Assembly: GCA_017503785.1 (NCBI GenBank)
Contig: JAFVSK010000006.1
Location: 62,001 to 126,000, forward strand
DNA: 64,000 bases
Origin: Clostridia bacterium
Lineage (GTDB): Bacteria; Bacillota; Clostridia; Oscillospirales; Acutalibacteraceae
Direction of reading: 5' to 3'
The position numbers were made by a program, and so were the translations under genes. Shown in pieces: positions 26,190-33,782 of the stretch (position 1 is its first letter; each line of letters starts with the position of its first letter). Under the pieces are notes generated by a model that worked only from the letters and a program-made list of their open reading frames with translations, made no database searches and had not been told where the DNA came from.

Positions 26190-26725
26190 TGCATTGCTTC
26201 TCCTAACTGTGCGGCCTTTTGCGGCGATACCAGCCGCGATACGATGGCGAGTGCAAACGGAATGGACACACCGGCGCCGCGAGCGGTGATGCGGTCGGCG
26301 GCGACAGCCACCGATTCATCAACACACACGGCACCGAGCAGATCCGCTTCGTACCCGGGATAACAGGTGGCTTCCCTGCCCTTCAACAAGCCCTTGCGAC
26401 CCAGCACCGACGGTGCGGCGCAAATGGCGCACAGCAGCACGCCGTCGGCGGCTTGGTCAAGACACGCGTTAACAACGGCGCTCTCGCGCAGGTTTTCGGT
26501 ACCGGGCAGGCCGCCCGGCAGCACCACGGCCTGCAGACCGTCAGCAGCGGTGGGCAGCGCATCGGCAGTGGTGCAATCGGCCGTGACGGCAATGCCGTGC
26601 GACCCACTCACCACACGGCCGCCCACGCCCACCGTTGTGACCGTGAGTCCGGCGCGGCGCAGCACGTCAACCGTGGCAAGCGCTTCAATTTCCTCGAAGC
26701 CATCGGCTAAAAATACCAGTACCAT
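26180..26725 (-). CDS. DJ-1/PfpI family protein
   Basis: 181 residues. The conserved acid is in ADGFEEIEAL and the nucleophilic-elbow cysteine in LLCAICAAPSVLG; the motif GSHGIAVTAD is also typical of the DJ-1/YajL branch. Such proteins act as glyoxalases/deglycases or redox-sensing chaperones; the exact activity is debated and unknown here. AGGAGGT seven bases before the ATG. Within the thyX-to-PBP run. Confidence 0.92.
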   Translation of the reverse strand: MVLVFLADGFEEIEALATVDVLRRAGLTVTTVGVGGRVVSGSHGIAVTADCTTADALPTAADGLQAVVLPGGLPGTENLRESAVVNACLDQAADGVLLCAICAAPSVLGRKGLLKGREATCYPGYEADLLGAVCVDESVAVAADRITARGAGVSIPFALAIVSRLVSPQKAAQLGEAMQCR

Positions 26726-26734
26726 AGTAACCTC

Positions 26735-27490
26735 CTAATCAAACACCGGCCCGATATACGGCGGCGGCAATTTGTCATTCGTGAACGGCAGCAGCATGGT
26801 GTAGACCTCGCCCGCTGCCGCGGGGCGCACCCATTCGTACTCGGCAAGGCGCAACGCACCGCACAACGACGACGGTTCTCCCTCGCCCAGCCATTCCTTT
26901 ACCAGCAGGGTGTTTCCCACCGTTTCGCACAGCGCCCACGCTTCGGGTGTGGCGTAAGCGCCGCTTTGAGCGGCGTATTCCACCAAAAACGACGGCCATT
27001 CCACCGCACCGTGCGGCAACCACCGTTGCCGTTGCACGGCATACGCTTTGGGGGACTGCGCTGCGATCGGTACAACGCGACCGCAGCCGCCGTGCACCCG
27101 CTCACAATACGTCCACGGGCGGTAGCCAAAGCGTTCGTAATACCCCTGAAGCGACGGCTCTGCCGGCCGCAGAAACGACCCGACACAGCCCTCGCTTCGG
27201 GCGGTTTCCAGCGCATAGCGCAACAGCTCGCCGAACACCCCGCGACCACGGTATTCGGGCAGCGTGGCGGCGGCATAAATGTATTGCAGGGGCTTGCCCT
27301 CCACCGCGGCAGGCAGGCCGTAGACCATGGCAACGGCGCGACCGTCCTGCTCGGCAAGAAAGGCGTATTTCAGCGGCACGGCTGCCAAAAACGCGGCAAT
27401 CGTTTCCTCACTGTCCTGTGGAAAGGAGGCACGCCAAATGGCGGTAACGGACGCGGTATCCTCTGTTTGTGCTTTTCGCTTTACAAGCAT
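26735..27490 (-). CDS. GNAT-family acetyltransferase
   Basis: 251 residues. The N-terminal GNAT fold has the acetyl-CoA loop EYRGRGVFGELLRYAL and the preceding strand PLQYIYAAATLPE. The C-terminal 100 residues form a second region (sterol-carrier-like position, as in Eis-type acetyltransferases), with weak similarity by eye only. The acceptor is unknown. Starts four bases after the DUF2156 gene with GAGGTG upstream. Confidence 0.85.
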   Translation of the reverse strand: MLVKRKAQTEDTASVTAIWRASFPQDSEETIAAFLAAVPLKYAFLAEQDGRAVAMVYGLPAAVEGKPLQYIYAAATLPEYRGRGVFGELLRYALETARSEGCVGSFLRPAEPSLQGYYERFGYRPWTYCERVHGGCGRVVPIAAQSPKAYAVQRQRWLPHGAVEWPSFLVEYAAQSGAYATPEAWALCETVGNTLLVKEWLGEGEPSSLCGALRLAEYEWVRPAAAGEVYTMLLPFTNDKLPPPYIGPVFD

Positions 27491-27494
27491 GGTG

Positions 27495-28376
27495 TCAGCG
27501 CACCTCGCAATGGTATTTCTTTAAAATTTCCGCCGGACGGTAGGACAGTTTCGCACGGCGCAGACCCTCGATGCCCATATCGTTTTCGCGGTTTAAGAAC
27601 GCATACTGCGTGAGCGTGGCGGCAAATTCGCGGTTGATAACGGCATAGGCGCCCGAAAACGCCGACAGCGCTTTTTCCACGTGAATGTCGAACACCGAGT
27701 CGCTGATGGGCGAGCCCAAGGCGAACGCCACGGGCGCACCGTCCACACGCACCAAGCCGCCCGATAGCGAGAACTGCTCGGGGTGCTTCAGCACGCGGCG
27801 AATGGCGCAGGCTTCGGCGTTGAGGCTTTGACTGCAGCCGCCCTTTTCCTCGCACCAGGCTTTCGATACGGCAAGAATATCGTCGGTATTTTCGGCCGAC
27901 AGGGGTTCAAACGTCCAGTTATGGGCGCGTGTGAACGCCGAAATGTGGTTTTTCTTGCTGTGATAGGCCTTGCCCGGCAGGGTGGCCAGATCGTCGGTAC
28001 GGTAAAGATAATCAAAATCATCGGGCGATTCCTCGGCGTGAACGCGGCCGGGAAACCATGTTTTTAACGCGGTGAGCGTTGGTTCGTCAACACTGTGCAG
28101 CAGCAACGGTTGCCCCGCTGCAAGTGCTTCCTCGCGCAGCCGGCAAAGCAGCTCCTCGGCACCCTCGCCCACCGGCGGCAGGTACGAATAGCGGCCGTCG
28201 TGCTCGCTGCGCAGCAAGGGGATATTTCCCACGCGGGCCAGCTTCACGCCGTAGTGACCGCTCCACATATACGAGGTGGTAAACGAATATTCACAAATAC
28301 GATGCCCGGAGGACAGCAGCACAGGCGCAGCCCAGGCGGCATCCTCGGGCGTGATCTCACGGAAATCGAAAGACAT
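27495..28376 (-). CDS. DUF2156 / phosphatidylglycerol lysyltransferase-like domain protein
   Basis: 293 residues with the soluble GNAT-like double domain of DUF2156: FREITPEDAAWAAPVL at the start, then a region with KKNHISAFTRAH and, near the end, AYAVINREFAATLTQYAFLNRENDMGIEGLRRAK. No membrane helices, so unlike full-length MprF it is a cytosolic aminoacyl- or acyl-transferase of unknown substrate. GGAGT precedes the ATG. It sits between tmk and a GNAT gene in one run. Confidence 0.85.
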   Translation of the reverse strand: MSFDFREITPEDAAWAAPVLLSSGHRICEYSFTTSYMWSGHYGVKLARVGNIPLLRSEHDGRYSYLPPVGEGAEELLCRLREEALAAGQPLLLHSVDEPTLTALKTWFPGRVHAEESPDDFDYLYRTDDLATLPGKAYHSKKNHISAFTRAHNWTFEPLSAENTDDILAVSKAWCEEKGGCSQSLNAEACAIRRVLKHPEQFSLSGGLVRVDGAPVAFALGSPISDSVFDIHVEKALSAFSGAYAVINREFAATLTQYAFLNRENDMGIEGLRRAKLSYRPAEILKKYHCEVR

Positions 28377-28386
28377 AACGTACTCC

Positions 28387-29034
28387 TTATAAGGATTGGA
28401 TCAGGCGGGCGGTGATGGTATCCATCGGTAACGGCTCGCCGTTTTCGCCGCAGGTAATGACCACCCAGCCCAACCGCTCGGCGGCATACAGCGCGCTTTC
28501 ACGGCAGGTGGCCAAATAGCGCAGGTCGCGTTCGTGGATGTCGCGCTTGGCACTGTCGCCCTCGTAGCGGCCGACCAGCAGTTTTTGCGATACCTCCAGC
28601 GGCATGTCCAAAAACAGCACGCGGTCGGGGCGCGGCAGGCCGAGCAGCTCGTATTCGTAATGCTCCAGCCACGTAAGATACGCATCCCATTCCTCACGCG
28701 GAAGCTTGCCCATTTGGTGAATGGCGTTGGACGTGGTGTAGCGAGCAGCCAAAATGAGGGTGCCCTGCTCGTAGTCCTGCTGCCAGAATTTTTTGAAGCT
28801 GGCGTAACGGTCGACCGCGTAGAACGACGACGCCGCGTAGGCGTTCACCGCATCGGCCGAGCCGCCGAATTCGCCGCCGAGATATTGCTTTACCAGCGCC
28901 GACGAGGGCTGGGTGTAATCGGGAAAGCTGATCTGCCGATAGTGTACGCCGTTTTCACGGAAATACGCATCCAGCCGTTCCAGCTGTGTGGATTTACCGC
29001 TGCCGTCGAGGCCGTCGAGCACGATGAGGCTCAT
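28387..29034 (-). CDS. tmk: Thymidylate kinase
   Basis: 215 residues. The P-loop is LDGLDGSGKSTQLERL at the N-terminus; the DRY-like region reads AVDRYASF, and the lid contains KLLVGRYEGDSAKRDIHE. The enzyme phosphorylates dTMP to dTDP. It begins directly after the thyX stop codon (TAAATG), so both steps of dTDP formation are encoded back to back. The sequence is somewhat divergent from the Bacillus Tmk but keeps the catalytic loops. Confidence 0.92.
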   Translation of the reverse strand: MSLIVLDGLDGSGKSTQLERLDAYFRENGVHYRQISFPDYTQPSSALVKQYLGGEFGGSADAVNAYAASSFYAVDRYASFKKFWQQDYEQGTLILAARYTTSNAIHQMGKLPREEWDAYLTWLEHYEYELLGLPRPDRVLFLDMPLEVSQKLLVGRYEGDSAKRDIHERDLRYLATCRESALYAAERLGWVVITCGENGEPLPMDTITARLIQSL

Positions 29035-29805
29035 TTATTCCGCCCCCTTGATCGCACGGTATTTTTCACGCATTTCCTTGATCTTGCCGCAGGTCATTTT
29101 ACCTTCGGGGCACGCGCCGCACACGCAGGACGGACCGGCGTTTTTGAACAAATGCGGTGCCACGGCCACACATTCCTTCAGCATCAGTTCGGCCAACTCA
29201 CGAATTTCCCACTGGGCGCGGTTGCAGCAGCGATGACGGAAGAAATTGAGCAGGCTGCGGGCGTTCATCGTCATAATTAACTTGGTGGTGCAGGCGTTGG
29301 GCAGCACGAAGCGCGCATCCTCAATGGCCTTCTTTTCGGCGGCGCGGTTGGCGGCCTTTTCATCCATGCCGTTTGCCAAAAATTCCTTTACGTGCTTGGC
29401 CTTTAACAGGGCGGTGAGCGCTTCGTAGTGCTCTTGGTCCTCCTGCATGGCACGGCGATACCGCTCGGCCGCTTCGGGAATGGCGGCAATTTCGGGCGGC
29501 AGCACGTATTCAAAATGCGCTTCGGCCACGTAGCGCTGGCTTTGCACGCTGTACGAAGCCAAACGGTGGCGAGTGAGCTGGGCCAACAGCGAACGCGAAA
29601 CGCCCTCTACACCAAAAGTAAAATTGGCGTGCTCGATGGGGCTTTCGTGCCCGATCTCGGCCAGCATGTCCACAAAGGCTGCGGCTTTATCCTCAGTGAG
29701 CTTTTCACGCAGCTCGTCGATGGTGGCGGGAGAATAGCATAAGCGCGCCGCGGAAGCTACGGTGTGCTCCGGCAACGGCGTGTGAGTCAACAATGCAACT
29801 TTCAT
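29035..29805 (-). CDS. thyX: Flavin-dependent thymidylate synthase ThyX
   Basis: 256 residues with the ThyX signature [14 protein letters not shown] (RHRX7S) and conserved N-terminal helices ([15 protein letters not shown]). It methylates dUMP using methylene-THF and reduced FAD. The C-terminal tail [15 protein letters not shown] has four cysteines, beyond the core family length. ATG 29805 is nine bases from GAAGGG, whereas ATG 29814 touches it. First gene of the long minus-strand run, with its own promoter. Confidence 0.95.
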   Translation of the reverse strand: MKVALLTHTPLPEHTVASAARLCYSPATIDELREKLTEDKAAAFVDMLAEIGHESPIEHANFTFGVEGVSRSLLAQLTRHRLASYSVQSQRYVAEAHFEYVLPPEIAAIPEAAERYRRAMQEDQEHYEALTALLKAKHVKEFLANGMDEKAANRAAEKKAIEDARFVLPNACTTKLIMTMNARSLLNFFRHRCCNRAQWEIRELAELMLKECVAVAPHLFKNAGPSCVCGACPEGKMTCGKIKEMREKYRAIKGAE

Positions 29806-29848
29806 TTTTCTCATCCCTTCTACGGGCTGACAGCCCTATACAGAATAT

Positions 29849-29877
29849 AGTATAGCAGAGTTTGTCGACAGCTTCAA
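29849..29877 (-). promoter_or_regulatory. Promoter of the thyX operon
   Basis: TTGAAG (29877-29872), 17 bp, TATACT (29854-29849) on the minus strand. Confidence 0.65.
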
Positions 29878-29905
29878 GGCTAAACCAACTTTTTTCTGAA
29901 TTTTT

Positions 29906-29934
29906 TTGCTTTTTATCAAACGATGTGGTACACT
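29906..29934 (+). promoter_or_regulatory. Promoter of the VTT-domain gene
   Basis: TTGCTT (29906-29911), 17 bp, TACACT (29929-29934), before an AAGGAGG site. Confidence 0.55.
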
Positions 29935-29966
29935 ATATAAGAAGTAATTTGTAAGGAGGCACCGCC

Positions 29967-30668
29967 ATGAGCCGACAACCATCATCCATAACGCGACGGC
30001 GTGTGCTGGCACTGTGCTCGCTCGCGGCGGTGCTGGCGCTGTTTACGTGGCTCACGGTATTTTTGTGGAAACGCTTTGCCGCCTTTGGCGACGATCCTGC
30101 CGCCTTTAAAGCCTTCGTGGAGGGCTACGGCTGGAAGAGCCGCCTGGTGGCGTTGGGCATCCAGATGCTGCAGGTGGTGGTATCGTTCGTGCCCGGCGAG
30201 GTGGTCGAGGTGGGCATGGGCTACGCGTTTGGTGCCATTGAGGGCACGCTGCTGTGCTTGGCCGGTGTGGCGCTGGCTTCGGTGCCGATCTTTTTGCTGG
30301 TAAAGTCGGTGGGCGTGAAGGCGGTGGAGCTGTTTATCAGCCGCGATAAGATCGACAGCCTGCGCTTTATCAACAGCGAAAAACGGCTGAAGCGCTTGGT
30401 GTTTTTGCTGTATTTCATTCCCGGCACCCCCAAGGATCTGTTTACGTATTTCGTGGGTCTCACCCGCCTGCGGCTGCACGAGTTTTTAGTGATCACTCTC
30501 ATCGCCCGTATTCCGTCGGTGATCTCCTCCACTGTGGGCGGCAACCTCATTCAAAAGGAAAATTATATCGGTGCGGTGCTGTTGTTCGTGGTGACGGGAG
30601 CGGTCAGTTTGGGCGGTATGGTGCTATATAATCGCTTGAAAGAACGCAAAAGTCGTTCGAAACCGTAA
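29967..30668 (+). CDS. TVP38/TMEM64 (VTT-domain) membrane protein
   Basis: 233 residues, about five or six hydrophobic segments, with the VTT signature VPGEVVEVGMGYAFGAIEGT and the later FLLYFIPGTPKDLFTYFVGLTRL. DedA/VTT proteins act in lipid transport or membrane homeostasis; some flip undecaprenyl phosphate or phospholipids. The precise role of this branch is unknown. AAGGAGG precedes the ATG. Single-gene unit divergent from thyX. Confidence 0.9.
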   Translation: MSRQPSSITRRRVLALCSLAAVLALFTWLTVFLWKRFAAFGDDPAAFKAFVEGYGWKSRLVALGIQMLQVVVSFVPGEVVEVGMGYAFGAIEGTLLCLAGVALASVPIFLLVKSVGVKAVELFISRDKIDSLRFINSEKRLKRLVFLLYFIPGTPKDLFTYFVGLTRLRLHEFLVITLIARIPSVISSTVGGNLIQKENYIGAVLLFVVTGAVSLGGMVLYNRLKERKSRSKP

Positions 30669-31163
30669 ATTCTTTTGGCGATCCGTACAATTTTTAGGTT
30701 TTTACAACAATTTGTAACACATAATTTTTATTCACATTCTGTGAGTTTGTGAATTGTTTTGTGAAATCATGTGGAAAAATGTGAATAACTATGTTGACAA
30801 CTGTTTGCAGCAAGCGGTTGCAAATTGTGTTTCCAATCCAATCCAATCGTAATCCAATCTTATTTTGAATCCGAATCCAACTGCAAAGCGGCTGTGGAAA
30901 ACTTTTCACAGTTGGTGGAGAAATCCACCGTGTACATCGCTTATAAATATAAAAAAGCAGGAAATGGGTCATTTTGAGCGTAGGGCGAAGCTTGGAGTTG
31001 AAGAAGCTTTTCGTAGCAGCGCTGTATTTGGGTTGTGCGACCGTAGGGAAAGATACCCACACATTGGTACAAGCCTTGGCGGGACGATGTGGGCATCGTC
31101 CCCTACGGCGTTGTATTAATGCGAGAAAGATGACTGTTTGATAACTGTTTTACCTAACAAAAA
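30669..31163. other. Non-coding region with phased TGTGRA repeats, AATCCA repeats and a dispersed palindrome
   Basis: No credible gene. 30728-30788 holds five TGTGRN units at 30740, 30748, 30760, 30770 and 30780, the last three exactly 10 bp apart, including DnaA-box-like 9-mers (TTATTCACA at 30728-30736 plus and 30788-30780 minus; TTTTCCACA at 30778-30770 minus and again at 30901-30893). 30833-30880 holds several AATCCA units. 31076-31108 is a dispersed repeat. The part between is featureless. Confidence 0.6.
31076..31108 (+). repeat. 33-bp dispersed palindromic repeat, copy 2
   Basis: Hairpin GGGACGATG - TGGG - CATCGTCCC; copy 1 at 5567-5599 has GGGACGGTG and CACCGTCCC, a compensating base pair. 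CCGTAGGG at 31041-31048 is the inverse of its CCCTACGG end. Confidence 0.75.
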
Positions 31164-31197
31164 ACACCGAAAACCCGCGTGGCTTCGGTGTTTTTTT
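31164..31197. terminator. Intrinsic terminator
   Basis: ACACCGAA / TTCGGTGT stem with a 12-nt loop, A5 before and T7 after. It ends the minus-strand radical-SAM/HAD gene and shields it from the left. Confidence 0.85.
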
Positions 31198-31231
31198 ATT
31201 TGGTTGGGTGTCTTGAAGGTGACTACCTATC

Positions 31232-33547
31232 TTATGCTATAATGAGGGCACGCAATTCCTCCACCGTGGCGGCGATCGCATCGGCTCCGGAAGCGGTAAG
31301 CTCCTCCCTGCTGCCGTAGCCGTACAGCACGCCCACGGTAGCCATTCCCAAGCGACGGCCGCCCTCTACGTCGAAGCAGCGGTCACCGATCATGACGGCT
31401 TCGGTAGGATCGTGCAGGCCCTCGCGCTCCATGGCGCTGAGGATCACGGCGGTTTTGTCGGCGCGCTTCTCCCCCATGTCTGCCCCCGCAATGCAGGTAA
31501 AATGCTGTGTAAGGCCGAAATGCTGCATCAAGCGGCAGGCGTACATTTCGGGCTTGGAAGTGGCCATAATGACGTGATAGCCGGCACGGCGGGCATCGTG
31601 CAGCAGCTCGGGAATGCCTGCGTAGACCTCGTTTTCATAAATGCCGGTGACGGCGTAGTATTCGCGATAGGCGGCCAGCGCTTCGCGGGATTGCTCGGCG
31701 GTCATGCCGTAGAACTCGCAAAACGAATCCAGCAGCGGCGGGCCGATGAAGCGCTGCAGCTTGGTGAGATCGGGCTCGTCGATGCCGAAGCGACGCAGCG
31801 CAAACTGCACCGAGCGAGTGATGCCGAGCGCCGGATCGGTGAGCGTGCCGTCGAGATCGAACAGCAGATATTGCCGCTTACGTCCCAGCTGCTCCTCACG
31901 GAAATAGCGCACGGGATACAGCCTTGTTACCGGATGCGGTGCGGTGTGATCGGCATACAGCAGCGTACCGTCGGAAAGCAAGGCGGTGCCGCGGCGCACG
32001 CCCTCGGGGCGGCGCAGGCGGACATCGGTGTCCAGCAGGCGCTTTAGGCGGCGGCGCTCGTCGGCGTGTTCATCCAGACACGGCGGCAGCACCCCTGCAG
32101 GGTTGCCGGCCATACGATCGTGCAGCAGCGCATCGCGCAAAGCCGCTTTATCGGTGCGCGGCGCATACAGCTCCCACAGCAGCACCGTCAGCTCATCGAG
32201 CGAGGGCGGCGTTTCGGGAAGCTGCGCCCCCACCTCGGAAAACACCGCCACGGGGTCCAGCCCCACGGTGTCGGTGAGATAGGCCAGCGTGTGCGGAAAG
32301 CGGCCGCTGTTATACAAACGGTCCAGTGCCTCCTCCAGCACGTGCAGACGGTGCAGATCGTCCTCGGACAGCCACGGCGTTCGGCGCACCTCATACGGCG
32401 GCTGCGCGGCGAACACGCCGGGATAGCGCGCCGGGTCCTCGGCCAGGGGCGATCCGTGCAGGCGCTTTAAGAAGCCCAGCTGCAGCTGATGCGGCCGCAG
32501 TGCGTAGGCCGTGCGGAAGCTGTGCAGGCAGGTGGGCAGATCCTCCTCGGGCAGGCCGGCAATGAGATCGAGATGCACCGCCACGGTGTTGCATGCCAGC
32601 AGATGGCGAATGTTCTGCGTAAGGCGCGCGGTATCGGTGCGGCGACACACCGCCGCCAGTGTTTCGGCGTGAAAGGATTGCAGGCCGATCTCCAGCTGGA
32701 ACAGCCCTGCCGGTGCTTCGCACAGCACGGTGAGCATCTCTTCGTCCAGCAGATCGCCTGCGATCTCAAAATGGAAGCACACCCCCTTAGGGATGCGCGT
32801 GCCGTAGTTTTCCACGATAAAGCGCCAGATGCGCAGCGCGCGCTGTTTATCGGCGTTAAAGGTGCGGTCGACGAATTTCACGGTAGCCGTGCCGCTGTTT
32901 GCCAGCTGCAAAATCTCCGCAAAGGCGCGCTCCTCGGGATAGAACCGCACGGTACCGCACCGTCCCGACAGGCAAAACGCGCACGAGAACGGACACCCGC
33001 GCGAGGTTTCAAGATAGGCCATACGGCCGCCGAGGGCTTCAAAATATTCCGGCACGTAGGGACTGGGCGGGATCTCGTTGGTAACGTAGGGCTCGGCCAC
33101 GTGCTCACGCGTGCAGACACCGGGCAGCCCAACCACCGACTCCCCTGCCGCGCAGGCGGTGAGATAGGCCGCCAGCGGCCGCTCGCCCTCGCCGGCGATC
33201 ACGCAGTCCACAAACGGATACCGTGCCAGCAGCTCGGCCGCACGGTAGCTGACCTCGGGGCCGCCCAGCACGATGCGCACCATCGGTGCTGCCGCCTTCA
33301 GCCGTTCGGCCAAGCGCAGTACCGTGGTGATATTCCAAATATAACAGCTGAAGCACACCGCCTCGGCTGCTTGTGCCGTTAAGCGTGTGAACAGTGCGTC
33401 GTCGCTTTCGTTCACCGTTCCCTCCACCACGCGTGCCTCGACACCGCTGCCGTAGGTGCGAATACCGCTGAGCAGACACCACGGCGCCAGCGCTGAGTGT
33501 ATGTAGCGGGAATGAATGCCGACCAGCGACACCTGAAAAGTATGCAT
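31232..33547 (-). CDS. Fusion: B12-binding-type radical SAM protein + HAD phosphatase
   Basis: 771 residues in one open frame. Residues 1-170 are a cobalamin-binding-like Rossmann domain (VRIVLGGPEVSYRAAELL). The radical SAM core follows with Cys185, Cys189 and Cys192 (SRGCPFSCAFC), and a DUF4080-like C-terminal part to about 550. From about 560 a complete phosphoglycolate-phosphatase-like HAD domain begins: LFDLDGTLTD with nucleophile Asp564, then MATSKPEMYA and VMIGDRCFDVEGG. The radical SAM reaction of this DUF4080-type family is unknown to me. The start at 33547 has GAGGTG seven bases before; ATG 33568 precedes that site. Linker residues show no stop or frameshift. Confidence 0.88.
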   Translation of the reverse strand: MHTFQVSLVGIHSRYIHSALAPWCLLSGIRTYGSGVEARVVEGTVNESDDALFTRLTAQAAEAVCFSCYIWNITTVLRLAERLKAAAPMVRIVLGGPEVSYRAAELLARYPFVDCVIAGEGERPLAAYLTACAAGESVVGLPGVCTREHVAEPYVTNEIPPSPYVPEYFEALGGRMAYLETSRGCPFSCAFCLSGRCGTVRFYPEERAFAEILQLANSGTATVKFVDRTFNADKQRALRIWRFIVENYGTRIPKGVCFHFEIAGDLLDEEMLTVLCEAPAGLFQLEIGLQSFHAETLAAVCRRTDTARLTQNIRHLLACNTVAVHLDLIAGLPEEDLPTCLHSFRTAYALRPHQLQLGFLKRLHGSPLAEDPARYPGVFAAQPPYEVRRTPWLSEDDLHRLHVLEEALDRLYNSGRFPHTLAYLTDTVGLDPVAVFSEVGAQLPETPPSLDELTVLLWELYAPRTDKAALRDALLHDRMAGNPAGVLPPCLDEHADERRRLKRLLDTDVRLRRPEGVRRGTALLSDGTLLYADHTAPHPVTRLYPVRYFREEQLGRKRQYLLFDLDGTLTDPALGITRSVQFALRRFGIDEPDLTKLQRFIGPPLLDSFCEFYGMTAEQSREALAAYREYYAVTGIYENEVYAGIPELLHDARRAGYHVIMATSKPEMYACRLMQHFGLTQHFTCIAGADMGEKRADKTAVILSAMEREGLHDPTEAVMIGDRCFDVEGGRRLGMATVGVLYGYGSREELTASGADAIAATVEELRALIIA

Positions 33548-33568
33548 TGTATTCACCTCATATTGCAT

Positions 33569-33597
33569 ATTTTAACACGCTTTTCCGCAGGGTGCAA
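33569..33597 (-). promoter_or_regulatory. Promoter of the radical-SAM/HAD gene
   Basis: TTGCAC (33597-33592), 17 bp, TAAAAT (33574-33569). The ATG at 33568 would lie at the -10 box, supporting the later start at 33547. Confidence 0.6.
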
Positions 33598-33680
33598 CCG
33601 ATTTTCTTGTGCTTTTGTCCAGTTCGTACACACAAACGCCGCTTTGACTTGTACAGAGTGACGATTTTGCAAAAAATGTG

Positions 33681-33694
33681 TGAATATTTATAAG
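33681..33694 (+). promoter_or_regulatory. ARG-box-like site 1
   Basis: TGAATATTTATAAG, a half-good match to the TGAATWWWWATTCA arginine-repressor box, just upstream of the -35 element of argG. Confidence 0.45.
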
Positions 33695-33701
33695 CAAACG
33701 C

Positions 33702-33730
33702 TTGACAATGCTTTATATAATGTGTATAAT
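33702..33730 (+). promoter_or_regulatory. Consensus promoter of the arginine cluster
   Basis: TTGACA (33702-33707), exactly 17 bp, TATAAT (33725-33730): a perfect sigma-A promoter, consistent with strong expression held in check by a repressor. Confidence 0.88.
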
Positions 33731-33736
33731 GTGTGC

Positions 33737-33767
33737 ATATTCGATGAATACGATGAATATTTATTCT
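33737..33767 (+). promoter_or_regulatory. ARG-box-like sites 2 and 3
   Basis: ATATTCGATGAATA (33737-33750) and TGAATATTTATTCT (33754-33767) lie tandem over the predicted start point and leader of argG. The last is nearly identical to the ArgR/AhrC consensus. No argR gene is in the window. Confidence 0.6.
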
Positions 33768-33782
33768 AGGAGGATGCATACC

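Noticed and set aside
30721-30911. Chromosomal replication origin
   Set aside because: DnaA-like 9-mers are present, but all are one mismatch off and none of the genes that normally flank oriC in Firmicutes is nearby. Reported only as a DnaA-box-like patch.
30694-31119. Two small open frames in the non-coding stretch
   Set aside because: Neither has a ribosome-binding site or known similarity; they run through the DnaA-like boxes and the dispersed palindrome, which are better explanations for the region.
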